Part shown: positions 39,160 to 47,978 of the stretch, piece after piece
How positions within the stretch are numbered: the first letter of the stretch is position 1
How the letters are laid out: each line of letters opens with the position of its first letter
Assembly: GCF_000264375.1 (NCBI RefSeq)
Contig: NZ_AJXW01000067.1
Span: 1 to 55,355 of the forward strand
From: Rhodanobacter thiooxydans LCS2
Lineage (GTDB): Bacteria > Pseudomonadota > Gammaproteobacteria > Xanthomonadales > Rhodanobacteraceae
Direction: 5' to 3'
Length of the DNA: 55,355 nucleotides
Position numbers and translations under genes: made by a program
The notes under the pieces: generated by a model
What the model was told of the DNA's origin: nothing
Seen by the model: only the letters and a program-made list of their open reading frames with translations
The model's database searches: none

Positions 39160-41013
39160 ATGATGAAGAAGTCCCTGCTGGCAGCGACGCTGCTCGGCTG
39201 CACGATGGCGGCACAGGCTGCCGACCAGAACGACGCCTCGTCGCTGAGCCCGGTGATCGTTACCGCCACGCGCACCGCGATCACCGCCGACGAGGCGCTG
39301 TCGTCGGTGACGGTGATCACCCGCGCCGACATCGAGCGGCTGCAGCCGCTGTCGGTGCCGGACCTGCTGGCCGGTCTGCCCGGCCTGAGCTTCGCCAACA
39401 CGGGCGGTTACGGCGAACAGACTTCGCTGTTCATGCGCGGCACCAACTCCACCCATACCCTGCTGCTGGTCGACGGTGTGCGGGTGGCCTCGGTCAGCGC
39501 CGGGCTGGCGGCGTTCGAGCAGATCCCGGTGGAGCAGATCGAGCGCATCGAGGTGGTGCGCGGCCCGCGTTCGAGCCTGTACGGCGCCGACGCGATCGGT
39601 GGCGTGATCCAGATCTTCACCCGCCGGGGTAGCCGCGACGGTGGCCTGCTGCCCACGTTCAGCGTGACCACCGGCAGCAACAACCTGCTGCGCGGCCAGG
39701 CCGGCCTGTCCGGCGGCAGCGAGCATGCCTGGTACAACCTCGGCGTCGGCGCCCAATACACCCGCGGCATCAACGCCTGCCGCGTTGGCGCGGCCGAGGC
39801 GTTCGCCGGCTGCTTCACCGACGAGCCGGACCGCGACGCCTTCCGCAACAAGAACCTCAGCGCCAGCGGCGGCTATCGCTGGGACAACGGTGCCGAACTC
39901 ACCGGCGCCTGGCTGCGCAGCCTCGGCGAGATCCATTTCGACGGCAGCTACCAGAACCGCAGCCGCACCCTGCAGCAGGTTGCCGGCAGCAGCTTCAGCT
40001 TCAATCCGCTGGAGGCGTGGAAGACCACGTTGAGCGTCGGCCAGAACCTGGACCGCTACGACAACTACGAGAACGAGAACTTCGTCGGCTACATCTATTC
40101 GCGGCGCAACCAGGCGTCGTGGCAGAACGACCTCAGCGTGGCCAGCAACCAGTTGCTGACCCTGGGCGTCGACTGGCAGGGCGAGCACATCGACAGCGAC
40201 ACCGGCTTCCTCGCCAGCCGCCGCAACAATACCGGCGGTTACGTGCAGTATCAGGGCACGTTCGGCCGCAACGAAGTGCAGCTGTCGGCGCGGCGCGACC
40301 ACAACGGCCAGTTCGGCAACCACAACACCGGCGCCGCGGCGTGGGGCTACCGTTTCGACGACGGCTTGAAGCTCTCCGCCAGCTACGGCAGCGCGTTCCA
40401 TGCGCCGACCTTCAATGACCTGTACTACCCCTACGGCAGCGGCAACCCCAACCTGAAGCCGGAAAAATCGCGCAGCGCCGAGCTGGGCCTGAGCCGGCAG
40501 CAGGGCGCGTGGAACTGGGCGCTGAACGCCTACCAGACCCGCATCGACCAGCTGATCGCGCTGGACAGCAACTGGGTGCCGCAGAACGTGAGCAAGGCAC
40601 GCATCCGCGGCGTGGAAGGCCAGCTCGGCGTGAACCTCGCCGGCTGGCAGCTGCAGGGCTACCTGGGCTGGCTGCAGCCGCGCAACGAGGACGGCGGCGC
40701 CAACGACGGCAAGCTGCTGCCGCGCCGACGCGAGCGCACCGCGCGGGTGGACCTGGACCGGCGCTTCGGTGCCTTCGGCCTCGGCGCCACCGTCTTCGCC
40801 GCCGGGCGCGGTTTCGACGATGCGGCCAACCGGCACCGGCTCGGTGGCTACGCCACCACCGACTTGCGCGCCAGCTGGCACTTTGCGCCGGAATGGCAGC
40901 TCGAGGCGCGGCTGGCCAACGTGTTCGACCACCGCTACGAGACCGTGTGGTACTTCAACCAGCCCGGTCGCGGCGCGTTCCTGACCCTGCGCTACAGCCC
41001 CGCGGCACGCTGA
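39160..41013 (+). CDS. btuB: TonB-dependent vitamin B12 receptor BtuB
   Basis: The 617-residue outer-membrane protein imports cobalamin using TonB energy. A signal peptide ends at AQA (residue 20), and the TonB box region is SPVIVTATRT at 30-39. The plug domain covers about 40-150 (VTVITRADIERLQPLSVPDLLAGLPGL, FMRGTNSTHTLLLVDGVRV, VVRGPRSSLYGADAIGGVIQIFT). The barrel ends with the typical LANVFDHRYETVWYFNQPGRGAFLTLRYSPAAR-like terminus with aromatic-rich last strands. The upstream cobalamin riboswitch makes the substrate nearly certain. GAGGAACG precedes the ATG. No BtuCDF or BtuN genes follow. Confidence 0.93.
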   Translation: MMKKSLLAATLLGCTMAAQAADQNDASSLSPVIVTATRTAITADEALSSVTVITRADIERLQPLSVPDLLAGLPGLSFANTGGYGEQTSLFMRGTNSTHTLLLVDGVRVASVSAGLAAFEQIPVEQIERIEVVRGPRSSLYGADAIGGVIQIFTRRGSRDGGLLPTFSVTTGSNNLLRGQAGLSGGSEHAWYNLGVGAQYTRGINACRVGAAEAFAGCFTDEPDRDAFRNKNLSASGGYRWDNGAELTGAWLRSLGEIHFDGSYQNRSRTLQQVAGSSFSFNPLEAWKTTLSVGQNLDRYDNYENENFVGYIYSRRNQASWQNDLSVASNQLLTLGVDWQGEHIDSDTGFLASRRNNTGGYVQYQGTFGRNEVQLSARRDHNGQFGNHNTGAAAWGYRFDDGLKLSASYGSAFHAPTFNDLYYPYGSGNPNLKPEKSRSAELGLSRQQGAWNWALNAYQTRIDQLIALDSNWVPQNVSKARIRGVEGQLGVNLAGWQLQGYLGWLQPRNEDGGANDGKLLPRRRERTARVDLDRRFGAFGLGATVFAAGRGFDDAANRHRLGGYATTDLRASWHFAPEWQLEARLANVFDHRYETVWYFNQPGRGAFLTLRYSPAAR

Positions 41014-41026
41014 GCCGTGCCGTGCA

Positions 41027-41056
41027 TGCAGGAAGCCCGGCCGCGGGTTTCCTGCA
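41027..41056 (+). terminator. Hairpin terminator after btuB
   Basis: TGCAGGAAGCCCG (41027-41039) pairs with CGGGTTTCCTGCA (41044-41056) around GCCG, a 13-base stem with one G-T pair. It lies 13 bases after the btuB stop and should separate btuB from the RND genes. Confidence 0.7.
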
Positions 41057-41062
41057 GGCGGG

Positions 41063-41082
41063 TGGACTTCAGGCACATACAC
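41063..41082 (+). promoter_or_regulatory. Conserved upstream motif of the first RND gene
   Basis: TGGACTTCAGGCACATACAC occurs here, about 105 bases before the RND start, and again identically at 44498-44517 before the second RND gene. Both copies are followed, 23-24 bases later, by GGCATAAAG, which could be a -10 box (CATAAA). It looks like a shared promoter or operator. Confidence 0.55.
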
Positions 41083-41186
41083 AAGGGAGGCGGCAGCTGG
41101 CATAAAGCCGACATGAAGGGAACTCTCGCCAAGCCTCGGGCCGTGCTCACGGCCCATTCGCCACGCCCATGGACCGGGGTGGCTGC

Positions 41187-44100
41187 ATGAACGTCTTCGC
41201 ACCGCTGGTGCGCCGCCCGGTGGGTACTTCGCTGCTTGCCATCGGCCTGCTGCTGGGCGGCCTGTGGGCCTACCTGCTGCTCGGCGTGGCGGCGTTCCCG
41301 TCGATCGAATTCCCCGGCGTGGCGGTGTTCGCGCAGATGCCCGGCGCCAGCGCGCAGACCATGGTCACCACCGTGGTCGCACCGCTGGAGCGGCATCTGG
41401 GGCGCATTCCCGGGGTGCGCATGATGGCCTCCAGCGCCAGTGAAGGCGCCGCGCAGATCCAGGTCATCTTCAACATGGACCGCGGCGCCGACAAGGCCGC
41501 GCGCGACGTGCAGGCGGCAATCAACGCGGCGGCGGCGGACCTGCCGGCCGGCATGCCCAGCCCGCCCGGCTACTTCAAGTTCGACACCTCGCAGATTCCG
41601 GTGCTGCTGGTCTCGCTGACCTCCACCAGCCTGCCGCCGGACCAGCTGTTCGACCTCACCGATACCCTGCTGAAGCCGGCGGTGGCGCAGATTCCCGGAG
41701 TGGCCCAGGTGCAGGTGAGCGGCAGCACGCCGCACGCGGTGCGCATCGTGCTGGACACCCGCGCGCTGGTGGGCATGGGCGTCACCGCCAACGACGTGGC
41801 CAATGCGCTGCGCGCCGCCAACGTCACTTCGCCGCAGGGCACGCTCAGCAACGGCGCCACGCGCATGACGGTGAGCGCCAACGACGCGCTGCACACGGCG
41901 CGGGATTTCGCCGCGCTGGTGGTCGCCAGCCACAACGGCGTGCCGGTGCGGCTGGCCGACGTGGCGACGATCAGCGGCGGCCAGGAAGACAAGTACGCCG
42001 CGGCGTGGTTCAACGGTCAGCGCGCGGTGGTGATGCAGATCAACAAGCGGCCGGAGGCGAACGCGGTGGCCACCGTGCAGGCGATCCGCGCGCGCCTGCC
42101 CGAGCTGCGCGGGGTGTTGCCGGCCGACGCCACCATCACCCCGATCTTCGACTTCACGCCGACCACGGTGTCGGCGCTGCACGAGGTGGAGGTGGCGCTG
42201 CTGATGGGCGTCGTGATGGTGGCGCTGGTGATGCTGGTGTTCCTGCGCCGGCTGCGGCCTACCGTGATCGCGATGTTCAGCGTGCCGCTGTCGCTGGCCG
42301 GTGCGTTCGTGGCGATGTGGATGCTCGGCTTCACCCTGAACATCTTCTCGCTGATCGCGCTCGTGCTGTGCGTGGGCTTCGTGGTGGACGACGCGATCGT
42401 GGTGATCGAGAACATCGTGCGCCACATGGAACGCGGCGAGCCGCCGCTGCAGGCCGCGCTGGCCGGCGTGCGCGAGATCGGCTTCACCGTGCTCTCGATC
42501 ACCCTGTCGCTGATCGCCGTGTTCGGTCCGATGGTGTTCGGCAACAACATGTTCACCATGCTGATACGCGAGTTCTCGGTGACCCTGATCGCCACCATCG
42601 TGATCTCCGCGCTGGTCTCGCTCACGCTGACCCCGGCGCTGTGCGGCGCCTGGCTGGTGCACGAGCCGGCGGGCGCACGCGTGCCGGGGCGGCTGGAGCG
42701 CCTGGCCGAACGCTTCGACAGCGGCATGCTGCGCGGCTACGAGCGCGCGCTGGACTGGGCGATGCGCCATCGCCGGATCATGCGCTGGCAGCCGCTGATC
42801 CTGCTGGCGCTCACCATCGGCCTGGCGGTGGCGGTGGCGATGACCGCCGGCGGCGGCCTGATGCCGAAGGAGGACACCGGTCTGATGCAGGCCAGCATCA
42901 CCGCCGACGCCAACGTCTCGCCGCTGCTGCTGGCGCGGCGCACGCAGGAGGTGGCGGCAAAGGTCAAGGCCGACCCGGCGGTGCGCGACGTCTCCGCCTT
43001 CCTGGGCAGCAACAACGGCGGTGGCGCGGTCGGCAACCAGGCCAGCCTGTTCGTCGACCTGAAGCCGCCAGGCGACCGGCCGGGCGACCGCCAGGTCAGC
43101 TCGCAGGCGGTGGTCGACCGGCTGGACAAATACTTCAAGAACGTGCCGGACCTGGACGTGTCGCTCTCGGTCAACCAATTCATCGGCGGCGGTGGTGGCG
43201 GTGGTGGCGGCCGCGGGCAGTACGCGTTCCAGCTCGACAGCGTGGACGGCGTGCCGCTGCAGCAGCCCACCCTGAAGCTGGCGCAGGTGATGCGCGGGAT
43301 GAAGCAGTTCCGCAACGTCAGCACCAGCTTCGACAGCATCGGCAAGCAGCAGATGCTGCAGGTGGACCGCAATGCCGCGGCGCGATTGCACGTGAGCGTG
43401 GCACAGGTGGACACCGCGCTGGCCAACGCGTTCGGGCAGACCCCGGTCTCCACCATCTACTCGGACATCAACCAGTACCGGGTGGTGATTACCGCCGAGA
43501 GCGCCGAGTCGCTGAGCCCGGCCGCCCTGCTCAATACCTATGTGCGCAACACGCAGGGGCGGATGATTCCGCTATCCGCGCTGGCGCAGATCCGGCCGCA
43601 CATCGCGCCGGTCACCATCAGCCATTTCGACCAGCTCGAATCGGCCGCGATCAACTACAACCTGGCCAAGGGCGTCACCCAGGCCGATGGCCTGAAGCTG
43701 GTCGAGCAGGCGATGTTCGCCGCGCAGCTGCCGCCGGGCGTGCACAACAAGTACAGCGGCGACAACAAGAACCTGGTCGACGCGATGAACAATGCGCTGA
43801 TCATGCTGCTGGCGGTGATCCTGGTGATGTACGTGGTGCTGGGCATCCTGTATGAAAGCCTGATCCACCCGTTGACCATCCTCTCCACCTTGCCCGCGGC
43901 CGGCATGGGCGCGTTCCTGGCGATGCTGGTCACGCATACCCAGCTGACCCTGATGTCGGTGATCGCGATCCTGATGCTGATCGGCATCGTCAAGAAGAAC
44001 GCGATCCTGATGGTCGACTTCGCCCTGGTCGCCGAGCGCGACCACGGCATGTCGCCGCCGGCGGCGATCCGCGAGGCGGCGCTGGTGCGCTTTCGCCCGA

Positions 44101-44363
44101 TCACCATGACCACCCTGGTGGCGATGGGCGCGGCGCTGCCGCTGGCGATCGGCTTTGGCTACGGCTCGGAAATGCGCCAGCCGCTGGGCATCGCCATCCT
44201 CGGCGGCCTGTTGGTGTCGCAGCTGCTGACCCTGCTGAGCACCCCGGCGATCTACCTGTGGCAGCACGACCACCGCGAACGCAAGGCGGCGCGGCGGCGG
44301 CTGCGCGCCGAGATCAAGCGCCAGCGCTTGGTGCAGCAGCAGATGCCAGCGCTGCCGAGGTAG
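41187..44363 (+). CDS. HAE1/MdtB-like RND efflux permease (first)
   Basis: The 1058-residue inner-membrane proton antiporter has the RND layout: helix 1 (VGTSLLAIGLLLGGLWAYLLLG), two large periplasmic loops and twelve helices. The proton relay Asp pair is in GFVVDDAIVVIENIVRHMERG, and the conserved Lys is in GIVKKNAILMVDFALVAERD. Sequence style (RRPVGTSLL, PGASAQTM, PLERHLGRIPGV) matches the MdtB/MdtC multidrug group. An odd Gly-rich stretch (FIGGGGGGGGGRGQYAFQL) lies in the second loop. ATG 41187 was chosen over 41169 from the conserved N terminus. No membrane-fusion or outer-membrane channel gene adjoins, so partner proteins must be encoded elsewhere. A second RND gene follows after a REP element. 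Confidence 0.9.
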   Translation: MNVFAPLVRRPVGTSLLAIGLLLGGLWAYLLLGVAAFPSIEFPGVAVFAQMPGASAQTMVTTVVAPLERHLGRIPGVRMMASSASEGAAQIQVIFNMDRGADKAARDVQAAINAAAADLPAGMPSPPGYFKFDTSQIPVLLVSLTSTSLPPDQLFDLTDTLLKPAVAQIPGVAQVQVSGSTPHAVRIVLDTRALVGMGVTANDVANALRAANVTSPQGTLSNGATRMTVSANDALHTARDFAALVVASHNGVPVRLADVATISGGQEDKYAAAWFNGQRAVVMQINKRPEANAVATVQAIRARLPELRGVLPADATITPIFDFTPTTVSALHEVEVALLMGVVMVALVMLVFLRRLRPTVIAMFSVPLSLAGAFVAMWMLGFTLNIFSLIALVLCVGFVVDDAIVVIENIVRHMERGEPPLQAALAGVREIGFTVLSITLSLIAVFGPMVFGNNMFTMLIREFSVTLIATIVISALVSLTLTPALCGAWLVHEPAGARVPGRLERLAERFDSGMLRGYERALDWAMRHRRIMRWQPLILLALTIGLAVAVAMTAGGGLMPKEDTGLMQASITADANVSPLLLARRTQEVAAKVKADPAVRDVSAFLGSNNGGGAVGNQASLFVDLKPPGDRPGDRQVSSQAVVDRLDKYFKNVPDLDVSLSVNQFIGGGGGGGGGRGQYAFQLDSVDGVPLQQPTLKLAQVMRGMKQFRNVSTSFDSIGKQQMLQVDRNAAARLHVSVAQVDTALANAFGQTPVSTIYSDINQYRVVITAESAESLSPAALLNTYVRNTQGRMIPLSALAQIRPHIAPVTISHFDQLESAAINYNLAKGVTQADGLKLVEQAMFAAQLPPGVHNKYSGDNKNLVDAMNNALIMLLAVILVMYVVLGILYESLIHPLTILSTLPAAGMGAFLAMLVTHTQLTLMSVIAILMLIGIVKKNAILMVDFALVAERDHGMSPPAAIREAALVRFRPITMTTLVAMGAALPLAIGFGYGSEMRQPLGIAILGGLLVSQLLTLLSTPAIYLWQHDHRERKAARRRLRAEIKRQRLVQQQMPALPR

Positions 44364-44459
44364 GAGCCCGCTGGCGGGCGATGCTTTTGGAGCCGGGATT
44401 CGGGATTCGGGATTCGGGATTCGCAAAAGCTAGAGCATCGCCCGCCAGCGGGCTCCTAC
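44360..44459. repeat. REP family A hairpin, copy 5, with GGGATTC repeats in the loop
   Basis: GTAGGAGCCCGCTGGCGGGC and its exact reverse complement, extended by GATGCT/AGCATC, flank a loop that carries four tandem copies of GGGATTC (44395-44422). The TAG at 44361-44363 is the stop codon of the first RND gene. Confidence 0.9.
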
Positions 44460-44497
44460 CCTTCCCCAAGAGGCTACCCCTGCCTTCCGGCACGGTG

Positions 44498-44517
44498 TGG
44501 ACTTCAGGCACATACAC
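44498..44517 (+). promoter_or_regulatory. Conserved upstream motif of the second RND gene
   Basis: This is an identical copy of the motif at 41063-41082, again followed by GGCATAAAG. It lies about 95 bases before the second RND start and implies that the second gene has its own promoter. Confidence 0.55.
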
Positions 44518-44611
44518 CGGAACGTGCCAAAGGGCATAAAGTGGGCATGCACGGACTGCCCGCCACTTCCCCGACCTCCCCACGCCCGCCGCGCGCGCGG
44601 GCGGAAGCGCC

Positions 44612-47600
44612 ATGAACATCTTCGCTCCGTTGATCCGCCGCCCGGTCGGCACCTCGCTGCTCGCGCTCGGCCTGATGCTGGCCGGCTTGTGGGCCTACCT
44701 GCTGCTCGGCGTGGCCGCGCTGCCGTCGCTGGATTTCCCCGGCGTGTACGTGGTGGCCAGCCAGCCCGGCGCCAGCGCGCAGACCATGGCGAACACCGTG
44801 CTGGCGCCGCTGGAGCGGCACCTGGGGCGCATTCCCGGCGTCGACGAGATGTACGGCAACGCCAGCGAGGGCCAGGCCTCGGTGATGGTGCGCTTTACCT
44901 TCGACCGCACCGCCGACAGCGCCGCGCGCGACGTGCAGGCGGCGATCAATGCGGCCGCGGTCGACCTGCCGACCGGCATGCCGTCGCTGCCGCAGTACTT
45001 CAAGTTCGACACCTCGCAGATCCCGATCCTGTTCCTCACCCTCACCTCGACCGGCGTGCCGCAGGACCAGCTGTTCGATCTGGCCGACACCATGCTGAAG
45101 CCGGCGGTGGCGCAGATCGACGGCGTGGCGCAGGTGCAGGTGTTCGGCGGTACCCCGCATGCGGTGCGGATCGAGCTGGACAACGGCGCGCTGGCGGCCA
45201 AGGGCCTCACCACCAACGACGTGGCCAACGCGCTGCGCGCGGCCAACGTCACCTCGCCGCAGGGCACGCTGAGCGACGGCCACACGCAGATGACGGTGAG
45301 CGCCAGCGACAGCCTGCAGACGCCGGCGGAGTTCGCCCGCCTGCTGATCTCGGTGAAGAATGGCACGCCGGTGCGGCTGTCCGACGTGGCGCGGGTCTAC
45401 AGCGGCCAGCAGGACGAATACCAGGCGGCGTGGTTCAACGACGCGCGCGCGGTCGGCCTGCAGATCAGCAAGCGGCCGGAGGCGAACGCGGTGGCCACGG
45501 TGGAGGCGATCCGCGCGCGCCTGCCGCAGCTGCGCGCCTCGCTGCCGTCCAGCGTGACGATGACGCCGGTGTTCGACCTCACCCAGACCACCAAGTCGGC
45601 GCTGCACGAGGTGCAGGTGGCGCTGCTGATCTCGATCGCGATGGTGGTGCTGGTGATGCTGGTGTTCTTGCGCCGGCTGCGGCCCACGCTGATCGCCACG
45701 CTCAGCGTGCCGCTGTCGCTCGCCGGCGCGTTCGTGGTGATGTGGACGCTCGGCTACACGCTCAACACCTTGTCGCTGGTGGCGCTGGTGCTGTGCATCG
45801 GCTTCGTGGTGGACGACGCCATCGTGGTGATCGAGAACATCGTGCGCCACATGGAGCGCGGCGAGCCACCGATGGAGGCAGCGCTGGCCGGCGTGCGCGA
45901 GATCGGCTTCACGGTGGTCTCGATCACCCTGTCGCTGGTGGCGGTGTTCGCGCCGCTGTTGTTCGGCAACAACATGCTGATCATGCTGCTGCGCGAGTTC
46001 TCGGTGACGCTGACCGCGGCGGTGGTGATCTCGGCGCTGGTCTCGCTCACGCTCACCCCGGCGTTGTGCGCGTGGATGCTCACCCATGAGCCGGAGCACG
46101 CCAGGTCGCCCGGGCGGATCGAACGGGCGGTAGAGAACTTCGACCGCAAGCTGCTGCACGTCTACGAGCGTGCGCTGGACTGGGCCATGCATCATCGCCG
46201 GATCATGCGCTGGCAGCCGCTGACCCTGCTGATCCTGACCTTCGTGCTCGGCTTCGCGGTGGCCAAGACCGCCGGCGGCACTTTCATGCCCGATGAGGAC
46301 ACCGGCCAGCTGCAGGTGGACATCAGCGCCGACGCCAACATCTCGCCGGCCGAGCTGACCGCGCGCGCCCTGGCGGTGGCGAAGATCATGCAGGCCGACC
46401 CGGCCGTGCTCGACCAGCTCACCATGCTCGGCCGCAACGGCGGCGACGGCGGCGCGGTGGGCAACAACGCGCAGATGTTCGTCGACCTGAAGCCGCGCGG
46501 CAGCGCTCCAGGCGAGCGTCGCGAGGGCATCAAGCAGGTGGTCGAGCGATTGTCGAAGCAGTACGACAAGCTGGCCAACGTAAAGGTCTCGGTCAGCGCC
46601 GCGCAGTTCCTCAGCGGCGGCGGCAGCGGCGACAAGGGCGGCCAGTACGAATTCCAGCTGGTCAGCAGCAATGGTGGCGACCTGCAGCCGTGGGTGCTGA
46701 AGATGGTGCGCCAGCTGCGCACCATGAAGGAGTTCCGCGACGTCAGCAGCAACTTCGACCAGGTCGGCAAGCAGCAGCTGCTGAAGATCGACCGCGAGGC
46801 GGCCGCGCGCCTGCACGTGGGCGTCGGCACCATCGACTCGGCGCTGTACAACGCGTTCGGCCAGCGCCAGGTGTCGCAGATCTACTCCGACATCAACCAG
46901 TACGCGGTGGTGCTCAGCACCGGCGCGTCCGAGCGCGTGAGCCCCGAATCGCTGCTGAACGTGCGCGTGCGCAACGAGCAGGGACGGATGATCCCGCTGT
47001 CCGCGCTGGCGACCATCAAGCCGAACATGAGTCCGCTGCGCATACGCCACCACAACCAGCTGGAAGCAGCCACGATCGGCTACAACCTGGCCAAGGACGT
47101 CACCCAGGACGTGGGCGTGAAGCTGGTCGAGCAGGCCGCCTACGCCGCGCGCCTGCCGGCCGGCATGCGGGTGGATTTCACCGGTGCCAACCAGCGTCTG
47201 AAGCAGGCCCAGTCCAACGGCATGGTGCTGCTGCTCGGCTCGATCCTGGCGATGTACATCGTGCTGGGTATTCTCTACGAAAGCCTCGGCCACCCGCTGA
47301 CCATCCTGTCCACCCTGCCGGCCGCCGGCGCCGGCGCGTTCCTGGCGATGCTGGTGACCCAGACGCAGATCTCGCTGATGGCGATCATCGCGGTGCTGAT
47401 GCTGATCGGCATCGTGAAGAAGAACGCGATCCTGATGGTGGACTTTGCCTTGGTCGCCGAACGCGAGCGAGGGCTGCCCGCGCCGGAGGCGATCCGCGAG
47501 GCGGCGCTGGTGCGCTTCCGCCCGATCACCATGACCACCCTGGTGGCGATGGGCGCGGCGCTGCCGCTGGCGATCGGCTTCGGCATCGGCTCGGAAATGC

Positions 47601-47779
47601 GCCAGCCGCTGGGCATCGCCATCGTCGGCGGCCTGCTGGTGTCGCAGCTGCTGACCCTGCTCAGCACGCCGGCGATCTACCTGTGGAATTACGACCGCAA
47701 GATCCGCAAGGCGGCGCGCAAGGAGCGCAAGGCGCAAAAGAAGCGGTTCAAGGCGCTCGGGGTGCAGGCGGCGAGTTGA
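44612..47779 (+). CDS. HAE1/MdtC-like RND efflux permease (second)
   Basis: The 1055-residue protein is a close paralogue of the preceding RND permease and shares long identical stretches such as RRPVGTSLLA, PGASAQTM and GFVVDDAIVVIENIVRHMERGEPP. The Asp pair and the Lys of GIVKKNAILMVDFALVAERE are intact, so it should be an active antiporter. The tandem pair resembles MdtB and MdtC, which form a mixed trimer (two MdtB, one MdtC). It starts at ATG 44612 downstream of its own copy of the shared motif. Substrate range is not visible. The C terminus is Lys/Arg-rich. Confidence 0.9.
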   Translation: MNIFAPLIRRPVGTSLLALGLMLAGLWAYLLLGVAALPSLDFPGVYVVASQPGASAQTMANTVLAPLERHLGRIPGVDEMYGNASEGQASVMVRFTFDRTADSAARDVQAAINAAAVDLPTGMPSLPQYFKFDTSQIPILFLTLTSTGVPQDQLFDLADTMLKPAVAQIDGVAQVQVFGGTPHAVRIELDNGALAAKGLTTNDVANALRAANVTSPQGTLSDGHTQMTVSASDSLQTPAEFARLLISVKNGTPVRLSDVARVYSGQQDEYQAAWFNDARAVGLQISKRPEANAVATVEAIRARLPQLRASLPSSVTMTPVFDLTQTTKSALHEVQVALLISIAMVVLVMLVFLRRLRPTLIATLSVPLSLAGAFVVMWTLGYTLNTLSLVALVLCIGFVVDDAIVVIENIVRHMERGEPPMEAALAGVREIGFTVVSITLSLVAVFAPLLFGNNMLIMLLREFSVTLTAAVVISALVSLTLTPALCAWMLTHEPEHARSPGRIERAVENFDRKLLHVYERALDWAMHHRRIMRWQPLTLLILTFVLGFAVAKTAGGTFMPDEDTGQLQVDISADANISPAELTARALAVAKIMQADPAVLDQLTMLGRNGGDGGAVGNNAQMFVDLKPRGSAPGERREGIKQVVERLSKQYDKLANVKVSVSAAQFLSGGGSGDKGGQYEFQLVSSNGGDLQPWVLKMVRQLRTMKEFRDVSSNFDQVGKQQLLKIDREAAARLHVGVGTIDSALYNAFGQRQVSQIYSDINQYAVVLSTGASERVSPESLLNVRVRNEQGRMIPLSALATIKPNMSPLRIRHHNQLEAATIGYNLAKDVTQDVGVKLVEQAAYAARLPAGMRVDFTGANQRLKQAQSNGMVLLLGSILAMYIVLGILYESLGHPLTILSTLPAAGAGAFLAMLVTQTQISLMAIIAVLMLIGIVKKNAILMVDFALVAERERGLPAPEAIREAALVRFRPITMTTLVAMGAALPLAIGFGIGSEMRQPLGIAIVGGLLVSQLLTLLSTPAIYLWNYDRKIRKAARKERKAQKKRFKALGVQAAS

Positions 47780-47866
47780 ACGGAGCGTGCAGGGATGACG
47801 GGCATTGATGTCCGTGCGCTTCAACCATCCGCTCACCAGCTGACAGACCGGTAAGTGGAGAAGAAA

Positions 47867-47886
47867 AACGTGACGTTCATCACGTT
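47867..47886 (+). promoter_or_regulatory. CRP/Clp-like site before the RHS gene
   Basis: AACGTGACGTTCATCACGTT is a palindrome with CGTGA-N6-TCACG, the spacing of CRP-family sites (TGTGA-N6-TCACA). TTGACA at 47905-47910 lies downstream, which would place the site near -63 from transcription start, a class I activation position. The -10 box is poor. In xanthomonads the CRP homologue Clp could use it. Confidence 0.4.
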
Positions 47887-47978
47887 GTGTGCGGATATCT
47901 ACGGTTGACACCGTAATTACTTGCGGATCAACCTTGGCCCCGCTGCCCGCGCGCAATGCCGGGTACCAAGGGGAAAAC

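Noticed and set aside
20315..44459. Regularly recurring GTAGGAGC hairpins considered as a CRISPR array or att sites
   Set aside because: Copies are inverted-repeat hairpins scattered kilobases apart with no spacer-repeat periodicity and no cas genes; they are REP elements linked to the RAYT.
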